Positions 1 through 7,579 of a DNA stretch of 64,000 nucleotides are shown one piece after another. The position numbers were made by a program, and so were the translations under genes. The DNA is from Verrucomicrobiota bacterium (lineage in GTDB: Bacteria; Verrucomicrobiota; Kiritimatiellia; CAIQIC01). Location: contig SCQF01000009.1 of the NCBI GenBank assembly GCA_004321905.1, positions 1-64,000 of the forward strand, in the 5' to 3' direction. Each line of letters opens with the position of its first letter. Positions within the stretch are counted from its first letter, which is position 1. Under the pieces are notes generated by a model, which worked only from the letters and a program-made list of their open reading frames with translations, had not been told where the DNA came from and searched no databases.

Positions 1-50
1 TGGTGATTCAAAAATACATTCAGCACCATCGTGTGTTAGGGCAAGGGCCT

Positions 51-104
51 GCGCAGCTTGCTTTGAAGCTGCGCTGAAGATGCCCCGCGGCTTGCCGCGG
101 GGTA
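51..104. repeat. Two hairpins before acnA
   Basis: Two adjacent perfect or near-perfect dyads: GCGCAGCTT pairing with AAGCTGCGC (about 51-75), then CCCCGCGG with CCGCGGGG around a CTTG loop (about 82-102). They lie between the window edge and acnA and could be the terminator or REP-like tail of an unseen upstream gene. No poly-T tract follows. A half-decayed TTGGAA palindrome arm sits at 114-119. Confidence 0.5.
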
Positions 105-159
105 TTTCACGCCTTGGAAACGCGAGAAAAAACTTCCCTCCGCGCCGCCAATCCGTAAG

Positions 160-2997
160 ATGCCGCGCATGAAATTGACACACCAAACCCGACAAACGTT
201 GACGTTGGCCGATGGCAGCACGGTAGATTATTTCAGTTTGTCCGCTTTGGAAAAAGCGATTGGCATTTCGCTCGCGCGACTGCCGTTTTCGATCCGCATC
301 CTGCTCGAATCGGTGTTGCACAACAGCGATCATCCCGCGTTCGAAGACGCGCACGCGTTGGCGCTGGCCAAGTGGACGCCCGATGCGGCGGGGTTTGAAT
401 TTCCGTTTCTGCCGGCGCGCGTGCTATTGCAGGACTTCACGGGCGTGCCGTGCGTCGCCGATCTCGCCGCGATGCGGAGCGCGATGCAGCGCGCGGGCCA
501 AGACCCCGGTAAAATTGAGCCGCAGATTCCGGTGGACCTCGTCATTGACCACTCAGTGCAAATTGATGAGTACGAGGGCGCTGACGCGCTCGAAAAGAAT
601 GTGGCGCTGGAATTCACGCGCAACGTCGAGCGCTATGTTTTTCTCCGCTGGGGGCAGGGCGCGTTCAAAAAGCTACGCATCGTTCCGCCGGGCCTCGGCA
701 TCTGTCATCAGGTGAATCTCGAATATCTCGCGCAGGGTGTGATGACGAAAACCGATGGACAGGGCCGTACGATTGCCTTCCCGGATTCGCTCGTCGGCAC
801 GGATTCGCACACGACGATGATCAACGGTCTCGGCGTGCTGGGGTGGGGCGTCGGCGGTATCGAAGCCGAAGCCGCGATGCTTGGCCAGCCGATTCCGATC
901 ACGACGCCGAAGGTCACCGGCTGCCGGCTCATCGGCAAGCTGCCCGCGGGTGCGACCGCCACCGACATCGCACTCGCCGTGACGCAACTGTTGCGCAAGG
1001 TGGGCGTCGTCGAACAGTTCGTGGAATTCTTTGGCCCCGGCCTCAACGGCCTCGCGCTCGCCGACCGCGCGACGGTTGCGAACATGGCACCGGAATACGG
1101 CGCGACGATGGGCTTCTTCCCCGTGGACGAAGAAACGATCCGCTATCTCCGCGAAACCGGTCGCTCCGCCAAGCAGGTCGAACTCGTCGAGAAATATTGC
1201 AAGGCGCAGGGCCTCTGGCGCGCCGCCGATGCCCCCGAGCCGATGTTCACCCAAGTGGTGGAACTCGACCTCTCGAAACTCGAAGCGAGCGTTGCGGGGC
1301 CGAAGCGCCCGCACGACCGGCTGAAAATTGGCGACGTGAAATCGCAATTCACCAAGGCGCTCACCGTCAGTCCGAAAGAACGTGGCTTTGGCCTCACGCC
1401 CGAAAAACTCGACGCGACCGCCGAGGTCGCCGGTATGGGTGCAAAGCTGCACCACGGCTCCGTGGTCATCGCCTCGATCACCAGTTGCACGAACACCTCG
1501 AACCCGAGCGTACTGCTCGGCGCGGGCCTCCTTGCGAAGAAGGCCATCGAACGCGGGCTGACCGTCTCGAAGACCGTGAAGACCAGCCTCGCGCCGGGCT
1601 CGCGCGTCGTCACCGCCTATCTGAAAAAATCGGGTCTGCTGCCGCATCTCGAACAACTCGGCTTCCGCGTTGTCGCCTATGGCTGCGCGACCTGCATCGG
1701 TAACTCCGGCCCGCTGAAACCCGAAATCGAGGACGCCATTCGCAAGAGCGATATCGTCGCCGCGGCGGTATTGAGCGGCAATCGCAACTTTGAAGGCCGT
1801 GTGCATCCGCTGACGAAGGCCAACTACCTCATGTCGCCGCCGCTCGTCGTCGCCTACGCGCTCGCGGGGCGGGTGGATATTGATCTGACCACCGAACCGC
1901 TCGGCATGGGCAAGGATGGGAAGCCGGTATTCCTTAAGAACATCTGGCCGACGCCGGAAGAGGTTGCGCAGAACCTCGCGCTCGCCGCCGATCCGAAGAC
2001 CTACACCGCGCTCTATACCGGCATCGCCGAGAGCAATCCCGCGTGGAACAAACTCGCGCTGAAGAAGGAGCCGGTCTATGCGTGGAGCACGAACTCCACC
2101 TACATCCTCGAACCGCCGTTCCTCAAAGACGTGGTTCTGCTGGGGAGCGCACGCGCCCCCGCGTGCGTTGCGACGCGCCTCGCGTCGCAGGAAACCGACG
2201 CTGATCGCGAGGGCGCGATCAGCAACACGCGAGGCGCGTGTTCTCCCAAACTGCGGGACATTGAAGGGGCGTATTGCCTCGGCTACTTCGGCGACTTCAT
2301 CACCACCGACCACATCTCGCCCGCCGGCTCGATCCCGGTGAAGAGCCCCGCCGGCCAGTACCTGATCGCCAACGGCGTCAAGAAAGAGGAGTTCAACTCC
2401 TACGGCGCGCGCCGCGGTAGCCACGAAGTGATGATGCGCGGTACGTTCGCGAACATCCGCATCCGCAACCTGCTCGTCGAAAAAGAGGGCGGCTACACGA
2501 TCCACATCCCCAGCGGCAAAGAGGAATTCATCTACGATGCGGCGATGCAATATCAGGCTGCACAGCAGCCGCTCGTCATCCTCGCCGGCAAGATGTATGG
2601 CGCGGGTTCATCGCGCGATTGGGCCGCGAAGGGCACCTATCTGCTCGGCGTCAAAGCCGTCATCGCGGAGAGCTTCGAGCGCATCCATCGCAGTAACCTC
2701 GTCCAGATGGGCGTCGTCCCCTGCGAGTTCGTGGACGGCCAAACCGCCGCCAGCCTCGGCCTCACCGGCAAGGAACAGTTCACCATCAAAGGCATTGAAT
2801 CGCTGACCCCCGGCAAGCTGCTCGAAGTTGTAGCCGGGATCGCTGATCCCGGCTCTTCCGCCGGCCAACCGGGGTCACCGACCCCGACTACAACCAAAAC
2901 CTTCAAGGTCAAAGCCCGTGTGGATTCCATGGTGGAAATTGACTACTACCGCAACGGCGGTATCCTGCCCTACGTCGTCCGCGCGGCGATGAAATAG
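160..2997 (+). CDS. acnA: Aconitate hydratase (AcnA/IRP1 type)
   Basis: Interconverts citrate and isocitrate in the TCA cycle through a [4Fe-4S] cluster. Cluster ligands are visible as C443 (SCTNTSN) and C509/C512 (GCATCIGNSGPL), and the swivel-domain motif YGAGSSRDWAAKG is intact near the C-terminus. At 945 residues it is about 50 longer than the usual ~890. The excess is explained by two palindromic elements read in frame: 2141-2248 (about residues 661-697, in the linker before the swivel domain) and 2830-2891 (about residues 891-911). ATG at 160 and ATG at 169 are both possible starts; neither has a clear Shine-Dalgarno (SD) sequence. The gene stands alone. Confidence 0.96.
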   Translation: MPRMKLTHQTRQTLTLADGSTVDYFSLSALEKAIGISLARLPFSIRILLESVLHNSDHPAFEDAHALALAKWTPDAAGFEFPFLPARVLLQDFTGVPCVADLAAMRSAMQRAGQDPGKIEPQIPVDLVIDHSVQIDEYEGADALEKNVALEFTRNVERYVFLRWGQGAFKKLRIVPPGLGICHQVNLEYLAQGVMTKTDGQGRTIAFPDSLVGTDSHTTMINGLGVLGWGVGGIEAEAAMLGQPIPITTPKVTGCRLIGKLPAGATATDIALAVTQLLRKVGVVEQFVEFFGPGLNGLALADRATVANMAPEYGATMGFFPVDEETIRYLRETGRSAKQVELVEKYCKAQGLWRAADAPEPMFTQVVELDLSKLEASVAGPKRPHDRLKIGDVKSQFTKALTVSPKERGFGLTPEKLDATAEVAGMGAKLHHGSVVIASITSCTNTSNPSVLLGAGLLAKKAIERGLTVSKTVKTSLAPGSRVVTAYLKKSGLLPHLEQLGFRVVAYGCATCIGNSGPLKPEIEDAIRKSDIVAAAVLSGNRNFEGRVHPLTKANYLMSPPLVVAYALAGRVDIDLTTEPLGMGKDGKPVFLKNIWPTPEEVAQNLALAADPKTYTALYTGIAESNPAWNKLALKKEPVYAWSTNSTYILEPPFLKDVVLLGSARAPACVATRLASQETDADREGAISNTRGACSPKLRDIEGAYCLGYFGDFITTDHISPAGSIPVKSPAGQYLIANGVKKEEFNSYGARRGSHEVMMRGTFANIRIRNLLVEKEGGYTIHIPSGKEEFIYDAAMQYQAAQQPLVILAGKMYGAGSSRDWAAKGTYLLGVKAVIAESFERIHRSNLVQMGVVPCEFVDGQTAASLGLTGKEQFTIKGIESLTPGKLLEVVAGIADPGSSAGQPGSPTPTTTKTFKVKARVDSMVEIDYYRNGGILPYVVRAAMK
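2141..2248. repeat. 108-nt palindromic element inside acnA
   Basis: Near-inverted ends (TGGGGAGCGCACGCGCC at the left; the right end reads TGGGAGAACACGCGCC on the other strand) with nested GC-rich dyads between them. The length is exactly 36 codons, so the reading frame is kept. The encoded peptide is rich in A, R, T and S and interrupts conserved aconitase sequence between the FLKDVVLL and LRDIEGAY segments. Confidence 0.75.
2830..2891. repeat. 62-nt GTAG...CTAC palindromic element inside acnA
   Basis: Starts GTAGCCGGGATC and ends ACCCCGACTAC, with internal dyads CCGGGATC/GATCCCGG and GGGGTC/GACCCC. It encodes a Gly/Ser/Pro-rich stretch near the aconitase C-terminus. The element inside the RsmC-like gene at 47861-47922 has the same 62-nt length and the same GTAG/CTAC ends. 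Confidence 0.7.
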
Positions 2998-3003
2998 GAT
3001 GAC

Positions 3004-3018
3004 TTCCAATCATTGGAA
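3004..3018. repeat. TTCCAA-N3-TTGGAA palindrome
   Basis: Perfect single copy, centre TCA, starting 7 bp after the acnA stop codon. The rest of the gap to 3169 shows nothing recognisable. Confidence 0.8.
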
Positions 3019-3169
3019 TTTTACTTCGGCCAACTATCCATTTGTTGAAAACAGCCAAACACTAAACTTTCATCGTTGGGAATTCATAAATGCTTGGCTC
3101 GCAAGACGCCGATGTTTCTGATAAGAAAATTGCGCGACTCTAGAATGATGTGGTGTACAGTGGTTTGCG

Positions 3170-4531
3170 ATGATTCGATCTGCCCATATCTTAGGCGCCC
3201 ACGAAATTTGTCGTGGATTTGGCCCTGAACAGCAGGATCTGTTTGAACTGCCGATCTCTACCCTGATTCAGAGAAGAACTGCGGTGCGGTCAGCTCGGTC
3301 TGGAACATTTACTGATAACATGAAGTTGCCGGTTCATCGGTGGTTCCGATACTCCGCTGGATTTTCTGCTGAATGGGCAGAGCAACTTATTCGTGAGCGC
3401 AATCCCTCCACCGTATTAGACCCGTTTGCAGGCTCTGGAACAACGCTCCTTGCTGCCGAGTCCGTGGGTTCATTGGCTTACGGTTATGAGAGCCATCCGT
3501 TCGTGGCTCGGATAGCAGCGGCAAAAACACATTGGAACCAAGCCGATGGCAGGCTGCTCGGTGCAGCGGAAGAGTTGTTGAGGATTGCGCGTCAACACAC
3601 ACTCCCAAAATTGGACAATGTCCCTAATCTTCTTGGTAAATGCTACACGCCTGATGTGCTTCAAAAACTTTATAGTCTTCGCGACGCGTATACTTGTTGT
3701 ACCGACCTGTTTGACCATGCAATTTCCGAGCTACTGTGGCTGGCAATTACATCAATTCTGCGTTCATGCAGTTTTGTTGGAACGGCACAGTGGCAATACG
3801 TTCTTCCCAATAAACGCAAGATAAAGACAGCAGACCCATTCCAGGCCTTTGGGCAGAAGATTGCAGATTTCGCTGCTGACATGATTGTCCTTCGAGACTC
3901 AGGCTGTCGCAGCGATTCAAAGGTCTTATTGCATGATGCGCGCGCTGCGCCCGACGCTATTCCGCGCGAATCCATTGATCTTGTAGTCACATCACCACCG
4001 TATCCAAACAACTATGACTATGCAGACGCTACAAGGCTAGAAATGACCTTTTGGGGCGAAATTCAAGGGTGGGGTGATCTTCAGGAGGTCGTTCGACAAT
4101 TCATAATACGGTCTTGCTCACAGCACGCGACGGCCGAAAAATTAAATCTGCAAATTCTTCTGCGAACCCCTGTCGTTGACTCCATTCGCGACGAATTGAG
4201 CGCGGTCTGTAATGAATTGGCAACGATACGACAGACGAAGGGTGGTAAGAAGGCTTATCACACAATGATCGCGGCCTATTTTTGTGATCTTTCCAAAGTA
4301 TTCCAAGCGTTGCGCACCGTGTGCAAAGCCGGTTGTACTCTTTGTTTCGTGATTGGTGATTCGGCCCCCTATGGGGTTTATGCACCGGTTGAACTCTGGC
4401 TCGGAAAGTTGGCTCTTGCAGCCGGATTTAAATCTTATTCGTTCGAAAAGCTTAGAGACAGAAATATAAAGTGGATGAACAGGAAGCACAGGGTTCCATT
4501 AAAAGAGGGACGTCTTTGGATCAGAGGTTAA
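3170..4531 (+). CDS. Type II DNA methyltransferase (probable N4-cytosine)
   Basis: SAM-dependent DNA methylase of a restriction-modification pair. The SAM-binding motif DPFAGSGTT begins near residue 84 and the catalytic motif TSPPY lies at about 274-278; SPPY is typical of N4-methylcytosine enzymes, although N6-adenine cannot be excluded. 453 residues. The next gene starts 2 bp after the stop and encodes the likely cognate nuclease. The coding sequence is visibly more AT-rich and codon-relaxed than acnA or thyX on either side, which suggests horizontal acquisition. No target-recognition domain is recognised by name. Confidence 0.85.
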   Translation: MIRSAHILGAHEICRGFGPEQQDLFELPISTLIQRRTAVRSARSGTFTDNMKLPVHRWFRYSAGFSAEWAEQLIRERNPSTVLDPFAGSGTTLLAAESVGSLAYGYESHPFVARIAAAKTHWNQADGRLLGAAEELLRIARQHTLPKLDNVPNLLGKCYTPDVLQKLYSLRDAYTCCTDLFDHAISELLWLAITSILRSCSFVGTAQWQYVLPNKRKIKTADPFQAFGQKIADFAADMIVLRDSGCRSDSKVLLHDARAAPDAIPRESIDLVVTSPPYPNNYDYADATRLEMTFWGEIQGWGDLQEVVRQFIIRSCSQHATAEKLNLQILLRTPVVDSIRDELSAVCNELATIRQTKGGKKAYHTMIAAYFCDLSKVFQALRTVCKAGCTLCFVIGDSAPYGVYAPVELWLGKLALAAGFKSYSFEKLRDRNIKWMNRKHRVPLKEGRLWIRG

Positions 4532-4533
4532 AT

Positions 4534-5403
4534 ATGGCTAAATCACCAGCGCATAGATTTGGACAGGTTATCGGCGAGCTACTTGAGTCGGTTGTTCGTC
4601 CACAACTCGAGACCTTTTGTCGGCAGCAGCGACTTTATTTGGATCACCAGAAAAAAATCCGACCAGCCCGTCCGGGGAAGAAAGTTTCATGGATGGATCA
4701 ATATGGAAACACCCATGATCTCGATTTTGTGATTGAACGCGATGGCACAGATCAAAAAACAGGAACTCCACTTGCCTTTATCGAGACGGCGTGGCGTCGA
4801 TATACAAAGCATTCGAGGAACAAAGCACAAGAAATCCAAGGCGCTATCTTGCCACTAGCCGAAAAATACGAATGGAACAATCCGTTTCTTGGCACAATTT
4901 TAGCAGGTGTATTTACCGATGGCTCGCTTGATCAACTTCGTTCAATGGGTTTCAATGTTCTGTATTTCCCCTATGAATCACTTGTCGCGGCGTTCGAGTC
5001 TGAAGGAGTTAACATTGCATTTGACGAAAAGACTCCTCGTCAAATTTTCAGTAAGACTACCAAACAAATTGAGCATACGTCAGTCGCCGTCATGGCGAAG
5101 ATTCGCGCACATCTTGTCAGAACGAACCAAGCTGCAATAACCGGATTCTTTGCCGCGCTGAACAAGAGACTCGGAAGGCGAGTTACTCGAGTTGTCATTA
5201 TTCCAATGTATGGACGTGTTAACGAATTTGAGACGCTTGAGGACGCTGTTCAATTTCTTGATCGCCACGTGGTCACTGAAGGTTCTGGGGAATTTCGGAA
5301 GTATGACATAAGAATTGAATTCTCCAATGGAGACAAAGTTGACGCGTGCATGGAAGCGAAGGACAAGGTCAGAGAGTTTCTTGCTTTCGTCATAAGGCAA
5401 TAG
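4534..5403 (+). CDS. Putative type II restriction endonuclease
   Basis: 289-residue protein directly downstream of the methyltransferase, probably its cognate nuclease. ATG 4534 follows the methylase stop by 2 bp and has an AGAGG SD; an earlier in-frame ATG at 4471 would overlap the methylase by 61 bp and is less likely. A PD-(D/E)xK-like pattern is visible: D62/D64 in HDLDFVIE and E84 in AFIETAW, where the usual lysine position is alanine. That could mean a variant active site or a wrong assignment. The function rests mainly on position; I do not recognise the exact family. Confidence 0.6.
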   Translation: MAKSPAHRFGQVIGELLESVVRPQLETFCRQQRLYLDHQKKIRPARPGKKVSWMDQYGNTHDLDFVIERDGTDQKTGTPLAFIETAWRRYTKHSRNKAQEIQGAILPLAEKYEWNNPFLGTILAGVFTDGSLDQLRSMGFNVLYFPYESLVAAFESEGVNIAFDEKTPRQIFSKTTKQIEHTSVAVMAKIRAHLVRTNQAAITGFFAALNKRLGRRVTRVVIIPMYGRVNEFETLEDAVQFLDRHVVTEGSGEFRKYDIRIEFSNGDKVDACMEAKDKVREFLAFVIRQ

Positions 5404-5757
5404 CCTGAACATCGGGGATCAGAAAATCGCCCCGCCAACCAAGCTGACAAGTACGCGGGGGTCTTCGTGGCGTCAGGAATCCAGATCATCGGAATTTGGG
5501 TTCCATTCGCGACCTACGGGGAAAATTGCCACCAAGTGTCGCGTAGATTTCATGATTGGGATGGATTATCACTGCCGTTACGGTATCTTGCTCTGCGTTT
5601 TGCGCGAAGAAATGAAGAGTTACACCACGAAGATACGAAGAGCACAGAGAGGCGTTCCAAGCCTTGGAAAAACCGGTAGTCCAAACTTCCAAGGCTTGGG
5701 AATGGTTCCAACTCGGTGACCTCTGTGTCTCGGTGGTGAAAGTTTAGGAGAACGACG
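5404..5757. other. 354-bp gap between RM cassette and thyX
   Basis: No convincing gene. It holds a palindrome pair (5655-5701) nested between imperfect inverted arms, CCACGAAGATACGAAGAGCA on the left and CTCTGTGTCTCGGTGGTG on the right. Nesting of the palindrome inside a larger CACAGAG-type inverted repeat recurs at 49991-50076. Confidence 0.6.
5655..5702. repeat. Palindrome pair, 32-bp period
   Basis: Copies at 5655-5669 (perfect, centre GCC) and 5687-5702 (one extra G). Start-to-start distance is 32 bp. Upstream of thyX. Confidence 0.85.
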
Positions 5758-6594
5758 ATGGCACATTCAATTAGCGCGGCGGCAGAAGCGTTGCTGGATA
5801 AAGAAATCAAGGTGTTGGACAAGGGCTTTGTCAGGCTGGTGGATTACATGGGCAGCGATGACCGCATTGTGCAGGCGGCGCGCGTCTCCTATGGCGCGGG
5901 CACGAAGACCGTGCGCGAGGACGCGGGGCTGATTGACTATCTGCTGGCGCACGCGCACACTTCACCCTTCGAGCACGTCGTGGTGGAGTTGCACTGCAAG
6001 ATGCCGATCTTCGTCGCGCGGCAGTGGGTCCGGCACCGCATGGCGCGGATCAACGAAATCTCCGGACGCTATAGCGTGATGAGCGACGAATTTTATGTGC
6101 CCGATCCCGAACAGGTGCAACTCCAGAGTACCGATAACAAGCAGGGCCGGTCCACCGAAGAAGTCCCGGCGGAGTTGCGGCAGAAGGTCATCGAGCTGCT
6201 GAAAAAAGATCAGGGCGATGTTTATGCCAGCTATGAGGACTTGCTGAAGGACAACATTGCGCGCGAACTGGCGCGCATCAACCTGCCGCTCTCGCTCTAT
6301 ACGGAGTGGTACTGGCAGATGGATCTGCACAATCTTTTCCACTTCCTGCGGCTGCGGCTCGATGCGCACGCCCAGTGGGAAATCCGCAAGTATGGCGAAG
6401 CCATTGCCGAGATCGCCAAGGCCGTCGCGCCGCTGGCCTATGCCGCGTTCGAGCGTCACATGCTCAAGGGCAAGCATTTCTCCGGCGACGAGATGGAAGC
6501 GCTCAAGAAGATGCTATGTGGCGAACCCAATCCGCTGGAAGGTCGTCGTCGCCGAGACTTTGAGGCGAAGATGGGAATAGCGGATAGCAAATAG
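5758..6594 (+). CDS. thyX: Flavin-dependent thymidylate synthase ThyX
   Basis: Makes dTMP from dUMP using methylene-tetrahydrofolate and FAD/NADPH. The ThyX signature appears as RHRMARINEISGRYS (residues about 93-107), matching the RHR...NE.S.RYS pattern; SPFEH upstream is also typical. 278 residues, within the family range. ATG 5758 is preceded by an AGGAG SD. It replaces ThyA, so folate is not oxidised to dihydrofolate here; no dihydrofolate reductase gene is in the window. Confidence 0.95.
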   Translation: MAHSISAAAEALLDKEIKVLDKGFVRLVDYMGSDDRIVQAARVSYGAGTKTVREDAGLIDYLLAHAHTSPFEHVVVELHCKMPIFVARQWVRHRMARINEISGRYSVMSDEFYVPDPEQVQLQSTDNKQGRSTEEVPAELRQKVIELLKKDQGDVYASYEDLLKDNIARELARINLPLSLYTEWYWQMDLHNLFHFLRLRLDAHAQWEIRKYGEAIAEIAKAVAPLAYAAFERHMLKGKHFSGDEMEALKKMLCGEPNPLEGRRRRDFEAKMGIADSK

Positions 6595-6609
6595 CAGACC
6601 AGGCAGAAG

Positions 6610-6696
6610 TTAACCACGGATCACACGGACTGCACGGATTGGAAGAACAGACACGTTTTATATCTGCGAAATCTGCGTAATCCGTGGTTCGTTCAG
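6610..6696. repeat. Inverted repeat AACCACGGAT...ATCCGTGGTT
   Basis: Outer arms AACCACGGAT and ATCCGTGGTT (near 6611 and 6679) flank material of the widespread CACGGA/TCTGCG repeat type. It sits between the convergent thyX and lytic transglycosylase genes, where it may act as a bidirectional terminator. Confidence 0.55.
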
Positions 6697-6697
6697 A

Positions 6698-7291
6698 TCA
6701 GAGAGTGGCAATGCGCGCGATGGTGACCGCATTCTGCGCCAGCAATTGCGTCGCATACTGTTGCTGCGTAACACGAGCAATCTCTGTGAGCATCGCGTCG
6801 TGGAGGTTGGTGACGCGTTCGACGTAGTCGCGGGTCGAGGCCGGCATTTTCTTTAGATCAAAATTCTTCTGGGCGAGCAACGTCGGGCCGGCGTTATAGG
6901 CCGCGATCAAGAGTGCGCGCTCGTCGGCTTGCCATTTTTCGCGGTGTTGCGCGATCTGTGCTTGCAGGCGCGCGAGATAGGCGCGGCCCACGCGGCGGTT
7001 GAGCGCCGGATCAAAAGCCTTCTGGAAAGGTTGCGGATGTCCAAAGATTTCCCGCGTGGTTTCGCGCCACGTCGGCAGCCGGATTTGCATCAGGCCGCGT
7101 TCGCCCATGCTGCCGACGCATTGCGGGTTGCCTTGCGATTCCACTTGGATGATCGCATCCACCAGCCGCTCACCAATCTCGCGGGCGCTGGGTGCGGCGG
7201 GAGTCACATTTTGGGCCCAGCACGTGCCCCACAGGCAGAGCGCAGCCAGTAACGCAAAAGGCGCACGGCAAGCATGACTCAACAGCTTCAT
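6698..7291 (-). CDS. Lytic murein transglycosylase (SLT domain)
   Basis: Cleaves the peptidoglycan MurNAc-GlcNAc bond. A signal peptide is clear (basic MKLLSHACR, hydrophobic core, cleavage near CWA-Q), so it acts in the periplasm. The goose-lysozyme-like SLT fold shows the catalytic Glu in IIQVESQGNP, then GERGLMQIRLPTW and the AAYNAGPTLL motif. 197 residues. Divergent from hypF, sharing a promoter region that contains three palindromes. Confidence 0.88.
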   Translation of the reverse strand: MKLLSHACRAPFALLAALCLWGTCWAQNVTPAAPSAREIGERLVDAIIQVESQGNPQCVGSMGERGLMQIRLPTWRETTREIFGHPQPFQKAFDPALNRRVGRAYLARLQAQIAQHREKWQADERALLIAAYNAGPTLLAQKNFDLKKMPASTRDYVERVTNLHDAMLTEIARVTQQQYATQLLAQNAVTIARIATL

Positions 7292-7444
7292 GTTTCAGCC
7301 TCGCAATCACCGGTTAATACCGGCGGGAATTTACGCGACGAACAACGGGAACAACCAGGACAACGCCCGGACAAAAAAGAGAAATAGAAAATACCTGAAT
7401 TTTTTGGGAACGCAACAACAAAAAATATTTTTCGGCAGTGCGGT

Positions 7445-7521
7445 TTCCCATCCTTGGAAAAGTAACCGACCTTTTTCCCAAGGGTTGGAAAAGATAATCA
7501 GCCTTTTTCCAACCTTTGGAA
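7445..7521. repeat. Palindrome triplet, about 31-bp period
   Basis: Three copies at 7445-7459, 7476-7490 and 7507-7521; the first two have TTCCCA in place of TTCCAA. Period is 31 bp. It fills the divergent junction between the transglycosylase and hypF. Upstream, 7292-7444 contains an A-rich tract and no gene. Confidence 0.85.
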
Positions 7522-7579
7522 CGCAGGCCCGAAACGCGGATTGTCCCGGCATCGTTTTCCCGCTACATTTTCGCCCCAC

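Noticed and set aside
673-2550. Long minus-strand open frame opposite acnA
   Set aside because: GC-rich antisense frame without a plausible protein; acnA on the plus strand explains the region fully.
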